Shown: positions 1-6,750 of the stretch, piece by piece
Numbering within the stretch: the stretch's first letter is position 1
Layout: the number at the start of each line of letters is the position of its first letter
From: JBKHXU01 sp046565865
Lineage (GTDB): Bacteria > Pseudomonadota > Gammaproteobacteria > Acidiferrobacterales > Sulfurifustaceae
Assembly: GCA_046565865.1 (NCBI GenBank)
Contig: JBKHXU010000099.1
Location: 1-10,619, forward strand
Direction: 5' to 3'
DNA length: 10,619 nt
The notes under the pieces: generated by a model
What the model was told of the DNA's origin: nothing
The model's input: only the letters and a program-made list of their open reading frames with translations
The model's database searches: none
Translations under genes and position numbers: made by a program

Positions 1-83
1 CCGCCCTGGGCTTTTTCGCGGAGCAGGATTGCGCAGCGAAAAAGGCCGGAGCCTTCGCGAGCGCCCGGCCACGGATGGCCGGG
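1..83. repeat. Intergenic palindromic repeat, copy 1 (cut by window edge)
   Basis: Positions 1-51 match the reverse complement of 6183-6233 exactly. Weaker similarity runs on to about 83, after a gap of about 6 nt relative to the other copy. Two hairpins can be drawn. One has a 9-bp stem (CTTTTTCGC with GCGAAAAAG). The other is a perfect 8-bp stem, CCCGGCCA/TGGCCGGG, at 64-71 and 76-83 with loop CGGA. The repeat ends about 14 nt beyond the stop codon of the minus-strand gene at 98, so it sits directly downstream of a gene end. The position and palindromic make-up suggest a REP or MITE-like dispersed element; the family is not identified. It may extend left of the window. Confidence 0.8.
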
Positions 84-97
84 CACGGGCATGCTGT

Positions 98-820
98 TTA
101 GTGCCGAACGTGCGAGCGCGACGGGTAATCGAGATCGGAGTCGATGCGGAATACTTCGACGCCGGTAATGCGCTTGTAACCGAGCACGAGCGAGAGTTTT
201 TGGATCAGCAGGCGCCAGTGAATCGATTTCACACGGTGCCGGAGCATGTCGTTCAGTTGCCGTTCGACCTTTCTCGAATCGCGATCCAGCCCCGGAATTG
301 CTTGCAGATATGTCCATGCCAGGACCGCGAAGCCGGCCGTGAGCAGTTTCACCGGCCAGTCGGCATCGATCAGCCCAACCCAGATGATGCCGGAAATGAT
401 GGCCGTAAACGTGAAAAACATGCCGTAGCGGATCGACTGCGTGCGCGCGCGGCGATTCGACGCCAGCGTTTCGCGTAGTTCGTTTTCCCGGTTGCGGCTC
501 TCGATGCTGTAGGTGTAGTGCAGGTCGCGCATCATGGTCAGGATGCGCAACAGTCGATCGCTATGGCGCTTGTTCTCGATGCCGAACGAATCCATCGCCG
601 TGCGCAGCGCGTCGCGGAACTCGCGATAGTCTTGCGTCGGCGGCGGCTCGGGGAAATCGTCGACCGCGTGATTGATCAGATAGCGCAGCTCCAACACCTG
701 CGCCACATCGACCGGAAATTTAAGACCGATGAGTGTGTGGTAGATCGGCTCGAACGTGTCCGGTCCCAAATGCGTGGCCAGCTCGTGCAGCGGTGGCGCC
801 GATTCGGTAGGTTTATGCAT
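98..820 (-). CDS. Hypothetical protein with two transmembrane helices
   Basis: I do not recognise the family of this 240-residue protein. The N-terminal ~130 residues look soluble and are charged, with a short proline-rich turn near residues 57-61. They run into an arginine-rich helical stretch (about 105-131) that could form a short coiled coil. Two hydrophobic segments follow, at about 132-151 and 157-176, separated by a short acidic turn, so both termini probably lie on the same side of the inner membrane. The basic C-terminal ~60 residues are probably cytoplasmic by the positive-inside rule. The ATG lies 18 nt after the stop of the upstream EAL gene on the same strand, so the two are probably co-transcribed. 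A role linked to cyclic-di-GMP signalling is only inferred from this neighbour. The ribosome binding site is weak, which may mean translational coupling. Confidence 0.8.
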   Translation of the reverse strand: MHKPTESAPPLHELATHLGPDTFEPIYHTLIGLKFPVDVAQVLELRYLINHAVDDFPEPPPTQDYREFRDALRTAMDSFGIENKRHSDRLLRILTMMRDLHYTYSIESRNRENELRETLASNRRARTQSIRYGMFFTFTAIISGIIWVGLIDADWPVKLLTAGFAVLAWTYLQAIPGLDRDSRKVERQLNDMLRHRVKSIHWRLLIQKLSLVLGYKRITGVEVFRIDSDLDYPSRSHVRH

Positions 821-838
821 CCCGGTTGTCCGTTAGTG

Positions 839-2185
839 TTAACGCGCCGTCGGTGGCCGCGATTGCGCGTAGTAGTATCCGTGCGCCCAGTTTACGCTCA
901 AATGTCGGCGAGTCGTTGCCTCGGTTTCGTCCACCACAGCGGCGCCGAAATGATGTCCCTGGCCCCAGTCGACACCGATCTCGCGCAGCACATAGGCTTG
1001 GTGCTCGTGCTCGACGTACTCCGCGAGCGTAATCAAGCCCAGGTCCGATGCCGTACGTTGAATGCCGCGTATGATCGCGCGGATGCGGGATTCGTGCAAC
1101 CGCCGCACCAAACGCCCGTCGATCTTGATATACGACACCGGCAGATCGGCGAGATAGTGCAACGATGAGTAGCCGCTGCCGAAATCGTCGAGCGCGAGCG
1201 CGGCACCGGCCTCGATCAGCGGTGCCAGCCGCGCGCGGACCGTTTCCGGTTCGCCGAACAGTTCGCGCTCGGTCATCTCCAAGACCAGTCCGCCACGCTT
1301 GGCGTGCGTCGGCGGCGGGATCTGGCGCAGCAGCGCCGCGAGGTCGTTGATGAGGTCGGGATGATGCAACAGACCGCCCGACACGTTCACGAAGATGACG
1401 GCGCGATCGTTGTCGTCGGCGCGGCGCGCGAGACGCGATAGCGCGCAGCGCATGACGGCGGCGTCGATGCGCGGCGTCAACTGCAGCTGTGCCGCGGCAT
1501 CGATGAAATCGTTCGCCGCCATGACGCGCTCTTCGGTCGTGATCAGCCGCGCCAGCGCCTCTTCGGCGACGAAGTCGCCTTGCGCCAAGTCGAAGATCGG
1601 TTGATACGCGGGCATGATGCGTTCCTCGCGCAACGCGAGCTCGACCAGCGCGCCGAGCGTCGACACCGGCGTGGCATCTCCCTCGGCATGGCGCACCCGG
1701 TTGCGACCGTAGCGCTTCGCTTCGCATAACGCGCTATCGGCTGCCGCCAGCAGGGTGCGCACGTCATCGCCGCTTTGCGGGTAGCAGGCGATGCCGAAAC
1801 TGCACGTTACGGTCGCGACGTCCGCGCCCAGCGGAATCACCTGTGCCGCTACGCGCGCGCGGATCAGTTCGGCCAGCGCCAAGGCGTGCGGCGCGCCGGT
1901 ATTCGGCATCGCGCACAGATACTCATCACCGCCCCAGCGACCGACCAGGCCTTTGCATGCCAGCGTGCGCAGCGCGATGCCGGCGACGCGGCGCAACACA
2001 ACGTCCGCGTAAGTCGATCCGAACCGGGTGTTGATGAGCTTGAAGCGGTCGACGCTGAAGAGGATAAGACTATAGCCGGCGGGCTGTGGCTGCGCGTGTA
2101 GTGCGGTCACGGCTGCCAGTAATTCGGTGCGCGACCACAACCGTCCGGGGTGGTGGAACGGAAGGTTCAGCACGTCCGTTTGCAC
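839..2185 (-). CDS. GGDEF-EAL cyclic-di-GMP turnover protein
   Basis: The protein has 448 residues with a GGDEF domain (about 15-165) followed by an EAL domain (about 175-425). It has no transmembrane segment or N-terminal sensor, so it should be cytosolic. The GGDEF domain keeps metal and guanine ligands (D46, F48, K49, N52) and the signature GGDEY at 85-89. The inhibitory RxxD site is lost: the aligned residues are A-C-K-G at 76-79. The EAL domain appears catalytically complete: E209 of EAL, N267, E303, D333-D334 of DDFG, K354, E389, E392 and Q409. From family knowledge this predicts phosphodiesterase activity (c-di-GMP to pGpG), with the GGDEF half either an active cyclase without product inhibition or a GTP-binding regulator. 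The start is GTG, chosen because a strong Shine-Dalgarno (GGAGG) lies 4 nt upstream. A membrane protein gene follows 18 nt downstream. Confidence 0.93.
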   Translation of the reverse strand: MQTDVLNLPFHHPGRLWSRTELLAAVTALHAQPQPAGYSLILFSVDRFKLINTRFGSTYADVVLRRVAGIALRTLACKGLVGRWGGDEYLCAMPNTGAPHALALAELIRARVAAQVIPLGADVATVTCSFGIACYPQSGDDVRTLLAAADSALCEAKRYGRNRVRHAEGDATPVSTLGALVELALREERIMPAYQPIFDLAQGDFVAEEALARLITTEERVMAANDFIDAAAQLQLTPRIDAAVMRCALSRLARRADDNDRAVIFVNVSGGLLHHPDLINDLAALLRQIPPPTHAKRGGLVLEMTERELFGEPETVRARLAPLIEAGAALALDDFGSGYSSLHYLADLPVSYIKIDGRLVRRLHESRIRAIIRGIQRTASDLGLITLAEYVEHEHQAYVLREIGVDWGQGHHFGAAVVDETEATTRRHLSVNWAHGYYYAQSRPPTAR

Positions 2186-2189
2186 GTTT

Positions 2190-2194
2190 CCTCC
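2190..2194 (-). promoter_or_regulatory. Shine-Dalgarno of the GGDEF-EAL gene
   Basis: On the minus strand GGAGG is followed by AAAC and then GTG. It fixes the GTG start at 2185, since no in-frame ATG exists near the N-terminus. Confidence 0.75.
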
Positions 2195-2288
2195 AGCACT
2201 TCATGGAAGACGACACCGTTGGCGCGCGTCGCCACGCCTCTACGCCACAGCGGTGTGCTTAAAGCGTAGTCAATGAACCGGCCGACCG

Positions 2289-4292
2289 CTATGTGCGATG
2301 GCCGTTGTCCCCGCTAAGTGCGCGAATATTCGCAAGATATGTCGCCGCATCCCCGATCGGCGAAAGCGCGTCGGCGCGGCTGGCGTCGTGCCAGTCCAGC
2401 TCGCCGATGGGCAGATCGGTCAGGAACGGGCTCGGCGGGCTCGCCTGCACCCCGCCGCTTCGGCGGCGGCGCTCGGCGAGACTGAAGGTAAGCGTGTGCC
2501 GCGCGCGCGTCATCGCGACGTATGCCAGCCTCCGTTCCCGTTCGCGAAGATCTTCCTCGATCTCGCGCGGGAACGTGCCTTGTTCCATGCCTACGATATA
2601 AACGTGGTCGAACTCGCGCCCCTTGACCGCCTCGATCGTGAGCAGCGCGACGGCGTCGGCCGGCGCATCGGCTGGGTTGGGGCCGGTCAGGCGCGCCAAG
2701 CTCAGGCGAGCGATGATGTCGCTCAAGCTTGCGCCGGCATTCTGCCGCGCTAAGCGCTGCAACCACGCGATCAGCTGCATAACGTGTTGCATGCGCCGCT
2801 CGGCGATCTTGACGTCGTTGCAGGTGTCGCGCAGCCATTCCTCGTACCGTAGTTCGGCGAGCACATCGCACACCAGCCGGATCGGGTCGCCGCGGTGCGC
2901 GCGCGCGACCATCGTGTGCAGCCAGTCGCTGAAGCGGCGCAATGCCGTGAGCCGTTCGGGCGGCAGCGCGCTGCCGAAGCTCGGATCGCGCGCGGCTTCG
3001 AGCAGCGACAGATCGCGCCGCGCCGCGTGGCGCGATAGCGCCTCCAGCGTTACGCCGTCGATGTCGCGCCGCGGCGTGTTGATGACGCGCGAGAACGCGT
3101 TGTCGTCGGCCGGATTGCACAGCAGCCGCAAATACGCGAGCAGGTCGCGTGCCTCGGTTTTGTCCAACAACGGGGCCTCATTGTTGGCGTTGAACGGCAC
3201 CCGGCGCTCGCGCAACACGCGTTCGAAGGCCGGCGCTTGGGTTGTCGACCGCAACAACACCGCGTACTGCCGGAAATCGGTGCCGTGCCGGTATTTGTGC
3301 ACCAACAGATCGGCGACCACGCGCTCTGCCTCCTGATCCTCCGTGCGCGCTTTCAGCACGCGCAGTGGCGAGCCCAGGGCCTTGTCCGACCATAGATGTC
3401 TGGAGGCGGCGCGCGGTTGACCGACGACCAACGCGTTGGCGACATGCACGATGCGCCCGCTAGAACGGAAATTTTGTTCCATGCGCACGGTGCGCAAGTT
3501 CGGGATGTCGAGCGCCAGACGTTGGATATTCTCCGCGCTCGCGCCGCGTTCCCGAGATATCGACTGATTGTCGTCGCCCACCGCCGTCAGCATCGCGCCG
3601 CGCGCGACCAGCAGCCGCACCAGCTCGTGTTGCGCCGGTGTCGTCTCCTCGTATTCGTCGACCAGCAGGTGACGCAGCGTCGTCGGCTGCACGCCGAGGG
3701 TGCTCGCCCTGCGCAGCAACTGCACGGGTTTGGCGATCAAATCGTCGGTGTCCATGGCGTTCGCCAGACGCAGACGCCGCTCATATTCGGGATAGAGTTG
3801 GGCCGCGATCTCGACCGGGCCCGCTTCCAGCACGGCCTGCGGGCCGGGTTCGGTCAGCGTCCGTTTCCAGTCCGCGATCTGGCGTTGGATGGTCGGTAAT
3901 AGGGCGTAGTGGGCCGGGCGCGCCGCGCGCAGTAGTTTGCCAAGCAGCGCCTGGCTCTCGTCGGCGTCGTAAATGGAAAAACCGGGGCGATACCCCAGCA
4001 CCGCCAGGTAATCGCGCAGCAGCGCCAAGCCGAGCGCGTGAAAGTTTGAGATCGACAGTTCCAGCGCCTGTTGGGCGCTGACGTGCTCCGCCACGCGCTG
4101 GCGCAGCGCATGCGCGGCGTGGCAGCTCGAGGTAACGGCCGCGATATGCCGCGGTTCGACGCCCTCGCGCAGCAACCAGGCGATCTTGTGAACGAGGAGG
4201 GAAGTTTTACCTGTGCCCGCCCCGGCGATTACTAGGAGCGGGCCTTCGATGTGTTGTATAGCGGACTTTTGGGTGGAGCTGAGGTCGACCAA
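2289..4292 (-). CDS. rep: Rep-like SF1A ATP-dependent DNA helicase, divergent motifs
   Basis: The protein has 667 residues, close to E. coli Rep (673), and is similar over its full length. Visible parts are a Q-motif glutamine (Q8), Walker A GAGTGKT (24-30), motif Ic around NFHALG (83-88), motif II DEYEETT (212-218), motif III GDDNQSI (239-245), motif IV EQNFRSSGR (272-280), motif V TIEAVKGREF (552-561) and motif VI RRLAYVAMTRAR (587-598). Rep uses ATP to translocate 3'-5' on single-stranded DNA and helps replication forks pass bound proteins. Several normally conserved positions differ: motif Ia reads TSSCHAA rather than TNKAA, motif II has E and E-T-T where Rep has Q-D-T-N, and motif V lacks the usual H-x-S. 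The start is TTG: no ATG lies near it, the N-terminus aligns with Rep, and a stop lies five codons upstream. It could be a specialised paralog rather than the main Rep. Confidence 0.9.
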   Translation of the reverse strand: MVDLSSTQKSAIQHIEGPLLVIAGAGTGKTSLLVHKIAWLLREGVEPRHIAAVTSSCHAAHALRQRVAEHVSAQQALELSISNFHALGLALLRDYLAVLGYRPGFSIYDADESQALLGKLLRAARPAHYALLPTIQRQIADWKRTLTEPGPQAVLEAGPVEIAAQLYPEYERRLRLANAMDTDDLIAKPVQLLRRASTLGVQPTTLRHLLVDEYEETTPAQHELVRLLVARGAMLTAVGDDNQSISRERGASAENIQRLALDIPNLRTVRMEQNFRSSGRIVHVANALVVGQPRAASRHLWSDKALGSPLRVLKARTEDQEAERVVADLLVHKYRHGTDFRQYAVLLRSTTQAPAFERVLRERRVPFNANNEAPLLDKTEARDLLAYLRLLCNPADDNAFSRVINTPRRDIDGVTLEALSRHAARRDLSLLEAARDPSFGSALPPERLTALRRFSDWLHTMVARAHRGDPIRLVCDVLAELRYEEWLRDTCNDVKIAERRMQHVMQLIAWLQRLARQNAGASLSDIIARLSLARLTGPNPADAPADAVALLTIEAVKGREFDHVYIVGMEQGTFPREIEEDLRERERRLAYVAMTRARHTLTFSLAERRRRSGGVQASPPSPFLTDLPIGELDWHDASRADALSPIGDAATYLANIRALSGDNGHRT

Positions 4293-4332
4293 AGCCGCAA
4301 TTAGTTATTAATGTGCATCACGTTAGGCGGGC

Positions 4333-4362
4333 ATTCTAACGCACGACAGCAATGAATGACAG
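4333..4362 (-). promoter_or_regulatory. Predicted sigma70 promoter of the rep-like gene
   Basis: On the minus strand, CTGTCA (plus 4357-4362, four of six matches to the -35 consensus) is followed by an 18-nt spacer and TAGAAT (plus 4333-4338, five of six). It lies about 40 nt upstream of the TTG start. A 6-bp inverted repeat (CGTTAG at 4321-4326, CTAACG at 4336-4341) overlaps the -10 and the expected transcription start. It could be an operator or a 5' hairpin. This is by eye only. Confidence 0.4.
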
Positions 4363-4479
4363 CAAAAATTTGATCGCGCGAGGTTAGTCGGCCGTCTCGC
4401 CACGCCGAACTTCGGATGAACGCCGGCCCGATCGGGACATGCGGCATGCGCAGCGGTCGGTTCCACCCCGGTGCCGGGC

Positions 4480-4485
4480 TAGAAT
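4480..4485 (+). promoter_or_regulatory. Possible -10 element of dacB
   Basis: TAGAAT in the context GGGCTAGAATGC resembles a -10 box, with an expected transcript start near 4492. The -35 region is poor. If real, it rules out the upstream in-frame ATG at 4416 and supports translation from 4536. Confidence 0.3.
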
Positions 4486-4535
4486 GCAGAGTAACTGGCG
4501 CAACCCGTACCGCCGCCGGATTGACCGGAACTCCG

Positions 4536-6025
4536 ATGCTCATCTTTCTCCGCGCAGGGACGCCGCGATCGTCTCGGCGCGTCCGCGCGACGCGCAGGCT
4601 GCACGCGCTGGTGGCGCTCGGCCTGCTGCTCGGCGCGCCCGCCATGGCGGCATCGTCGCTGCCAGCGCCGCTGGCGGCGGCGTTGAAGCGGCACGGTCTG
4701 TCGGCGGAGGGCGTTAGCCTGTATGTGCAAGAGATCGGGCGCGATGAGCCGCTGCTTTCCGTCGCCGCCGACGTTCCCCGCAATCCCGCATCGAGCCTCA
4801 AGCTGCTAACGACCCTGGTCGCGCTCGAAGAGCTGGGGCCGGCCTATACCTGGCGCACCGAGGCCTACACCCGCGGGCAACTCGGCGGCGGTCGGCTCGC
4901 TGGCGATCTGTACCTTAAGGGTTACGGCGATCCCTACCTGGTGCTGGAGAACTTCTGGCGCCTCCTGCGCGCCTTACGCCAGCAAGGTCTGCAATCGATC
5001 GATGGCGATCTGGTGCTCGATCAAAGTTATTTTGCCGCGGAAGACGAAGACCCGGCCGATTTCGATGGCCGGCCCAACCGCGCGTACAACGTGCTGCCGC
5101 GCGCGCTGTTAGTGAACTTCCAAGCGGTGCACCTGCGCTTTCTGCCGGGGGCTGAGGGACTGCGGGTCATTGCCGACCCGCCGGTGCCGCTCGAAAACCG
5201 CATACGGCTGATGTCGGACCGCTGCCGCGGCTGGGCGAACGGCTGGGCCATGCGCGTGCGCGGCGAGAAGGGTGGCGGGGCGCGGTTAGTATTCGACGGC
5301 AAGTACCAGGCGGACTGCGGCGAGCGCGAGCTGTTTCGTGTGTTCGACGACGGGCCGGGCTATGTGCACGGCGTATTCAATGCCCTCTGGCGCGAGCAAG
5401 CCGGAACGATCGCGGGCGGCGTGCGCGAGGAGGCGGTGCCAGAGGACGCGCGGCCGTTCTACACGTGGTACTCGCCGCCGTTGGCGGACGTGATCCGCTC
5501 CATTAATAAGTACAGCAACAATGTCATGACGCGGCAGCTATTGTTGACGCTCGGCGCCGAACGCCACGGCGCGCCGGGCACGACGGAAAAGGGCGCGCGC
5601 GTGGTGCGCGCCTGGCTCGAACGCCAGGGGCTAAGCTTCCCGAGCTCGTGCTCGACAACGGCGCCGGCCTCTCGCGTGAGGCGCGCATCTCGGCCCGGCA
5701 CCTGGCACAGGTGCTGTTGGCCGCATACCGCAGTGCGTATATGCCGGAGTACATCTCGGCACTGCCGGTGTCTGCCCTCGACGGCACGCTCAAAAACCGC
5801 TTCGGCGGCGCACTGGCCGGGCGCCTGCATCTCAAGACCGGAAGCCTGAATGGCGTGCGCAGCCTGGCGGGCTACATGCTCAACGCCGCCGGCCGGCGCA
5901 TGATTGTGGTGTACCTGCACAATCACCCGCGCGCCAATACCGACGCGGCGGAGGCGGTGCAGCGGGAGTTACTGGAGTGGATCTACAGCCAGGGGCAGAC
6001 GACCGTGGCGGCTAGCGGTCCCTGA
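4536..6025 (+). pseudogene. dacB: dacB: D-alanyl-D-alanine carboxypeptidase/endopeptidase (PBP4), frameshifted
   Basis: This is a peptidase family S13 enzyme, a periplasmic low-molecular-weight penicillin-binding protein that trims peptidoglycan cross-links. From the ATG at 4536 a basic n-region leads into a hydrophobic core and a likely signal-peptidase site after AMA (residues 36-38). The nucleophile motif SxxK is S86-S-L-K89, and SxN is S327-N-N329. The reading frame then breaks. After R-Q-G-L-S-F-P (to about 5642) the family sequence continues in another frame as E-L-V-L-D-N-G-A-G-L-S-R, carrying the KTG motif (5834-5842) and ending at 6025. Re-adding one G near 5642 gives about 496 residues, a normal length. 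Without it, the original frame runs to 5849 with unrelated sequence and no KTG. The downstream frame is stop-free and well conserved, so the lesion is recent or a sequencing error. An in-frame ATG at 4416 is possible but adds an unlikely 40-residue leader before the signal peptide. Confidence 0.88.
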
Positions 6026-6144
6026 ACGGTTTTTCTTGTTCTGTCATTTCGAGCGCAGCGAGAAATCTCCCTCGGTCTAGGGCATTCCCCCGCTTCCCTG
6101 CCTGCCGTCCCTGGCGCCGCTGCCATGCCTCTGTTCAGCCCCAG

Positions 6145-6233
6145 CCTGACCTTCCGTGGTCGGGCGTTCGCCGGCGCGAAGTCTCCGGCCTTTTTCGCTG
6201 CGCAATCCTGCTCCGCGAAAAAGCCCAGGGCGG
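6145..6233. repeat. Intergenic palindromic repeat, copy 2 (inverted relative to copy 1)
   Basis: Positions 6183-6233 are the exact reverse complement of window positions 1-51. Similarity continues leftward to 6145, with a ~6-nt insertion relative to copy 1. The terminal hairpin is kept: CCTGACC at 6145-6151 pairs with GGTCGGG at 6158-6164, allowing one G-U pair. Like copy 1 it lies just beyond gene 3' ends. Confidence 0.85.
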
Positions 6234-6259
6234 ACCATCCTGGCCCGCCCGTTCGCCGG

Positions 6260-6286
6260 CGCGAAGACACGGTAAGTGTCTTCGCG
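6260..6286. repeat. Perfect 11-bp inverted repeat
   Basis: CGCGAAGACAC (6260-6270) and GTGTCTTCGCG (6276-6286) are exact reverse complements around the 5-nt loop GGTAA. No T-run follows on either strand, so it is not a standard intrinsic terminator. It is most likely part of the composite intergenic repeat. Confidence 0.8.
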
Positions 6287-6320
6287 AATTCTCCGGCTCA
6301 CCCCTCGCTCTGCTCGGGAC

Positions 6321-6353
6321 GACCGCGAAGCGTTTTTTTAACGCTTTGCGGTC
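6321..6353. repeat. Stem-loop overlapping the 3' end of the zinc-ribbon gene
   Basis: GACCGCGAAGCGTT (6321-6334) pairs with AACGCTTTGCGGTC (6340-6353) around a TTTTT loop. Pairing is complete in plus-strand RNA with one G-U pair (6327-6347), and has one A-C mismatch in minus-strand RNA. The last five codons and the TAA stop (6338-6340) of the minus-strand gene lie in one arm and the loop. There is no U-tract after the stem on either strand, so intrinsic termination is doubtful. It may protect the 3' end or block convergent transcription. Confidence 0.65.
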
Positions 6354-6643
6354 GCCTTCTCGTAGTGAGCATGCTGCGGGAGCAGCGCCAGCACAATAAC
6401 GGCGACGACGCCGTAAGCGATGAGATTGGGCGGCAAGTTCGGAATGCCCCACAACACCGCGAAGCCCGCGATCAGCAGCACGTGCAGGTAACTCAACCGG
6501 AACTTGGACGATGACGTGAGCCGAAAACGTTCGCGGCAAGTTGGACAGGTATGGACGTTCTTTCCCGTAAACACCGACTTCCAGACGAGGCGCGCCGGCA
6601 GCGGCCGATCGCAGTGCGGGCAGGGTTTGTGCGGTGCGAACAT
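6338..6643 (-). CDS. Small zinc-ribbon protein with two transmembrane helices
   Basis: The 101-residue protein opens with a CPHC knuckle (C8, C11) and a CPTC knuckle (C33, C36), 21 residues apart. This is a likely zinc ribbon resembling the small cxxc_20_cxxc protein group (TIGR04104; recalled, not searched). Two hydrophobic helices follow at about 52-68 and 74-89, then a short basic tail. The zinc ribbon would lie at the N-terminus, outside the membrane. Function is unknown. It is convergent with dacB and divergent from gltA. The ATG at 6643 has no Shine-Dalgarno, and a good -10 box lies only 7 nt upstream, so the mRNA may be nearly leaderless. It is the only methionine in the protein. Confidence 0.8.
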   Translation of the reverse strand: MFAPHKPCPHCDRPLPARLVWKSVFTGKNVHTCPTCRERFRLTSSSKFRLSYLHVLLIAGFAVLWGIPNLPPNLIAYGVVAVIVLALLPQHAHYEKATAKR

Positions 6644-6650
6644 GCGCTGA

Positions 6651-6679
6651 ATTATCGTCAGTTGCGCCGCGCCTATCTA
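6651..6679 (-). promoter_or_regulatory. Predicted promoter of the zinc-ribbon gene
   Basis: On the minus strand TAGATA (plus 6674-6679, four of six matches) is followed by a 17-nt spacer and GATAAT (plus 6651-6656, five of six). Transcription would begin about 1-2 nt before the ATG at 6643. Called by eye. Confidence 0.4.
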
Positions 6680-6750
6680 CACCACTGATCCGGGGCTGGA
6701 CACGTTTCGCCGGATCGTCAATGCTTACGCCTCCATTCGGAAGCGAAGCC

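Larger units (their letters stand above)
6026..6337. other. Gene-free convergent intergenic region built of successive hairpins
   Basis: I see no credible gene in these ~310 bases between the 3' ends of dacB (plus) and the zinc-ribbon gene (minus). In order it holds a short imperfect palindrome around 6045-6067 (CATTTCGAGCGCAGCGAGAA core), a stem at 6145-6151/6158-6164, and the CTTTTTCGC/GCGAAAAAG stem at 6190-6198/6215-6223. Then come a GGGCGG/CCGCCC stem at 6228-6233/6245-6250 and a perfect 11-bp stem at 6260-6270/6276-6286. A 17-bp direct repeat (CGTTCGCCGGCGCGAAG) occurs at 6165-6181 and 6250-6266. Open frames across it translate to low-complexity peptides that mirror the repeat and are not taken as genes. 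The make-up suggests a composite REP/MITE-type element. Confidence 0.75.

Noticed and set aside
813..1727. Long minus-strand frame inside the GGDEF-EAL gene
   Set aside because: Arginine-rich, low-complexity translation overlapping a gene with full domain motifs in another frame.
4416..4535. Upstream ATG extension of dacB
   Set aside because: It would place 40 non-conserved residues before a clear signal peptide and start upstream of the likely -10 box at 4480.
5636..5643. Programmed -1 frameshift site in dacB
   Set aside because: No X XXY YYZ heptamer and no evident stimulatory stem just downstream. A one-base loss or read error explains it more simply.
5983..6270. Minus-strand open frame of 95 codons in the intergenic repeat
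   Set aside because: Its peptide (containing EISRCARNDR) mirrors a palindromic repeat sequence and overlaps the dacB 3' end. It looks like a spurious translation of the repeat.
6321..6353. Intrinsic (Rho-independent) terminator
   Set aside because: The stem is good but the T-run is in the loop, not after the stem, on either strand.
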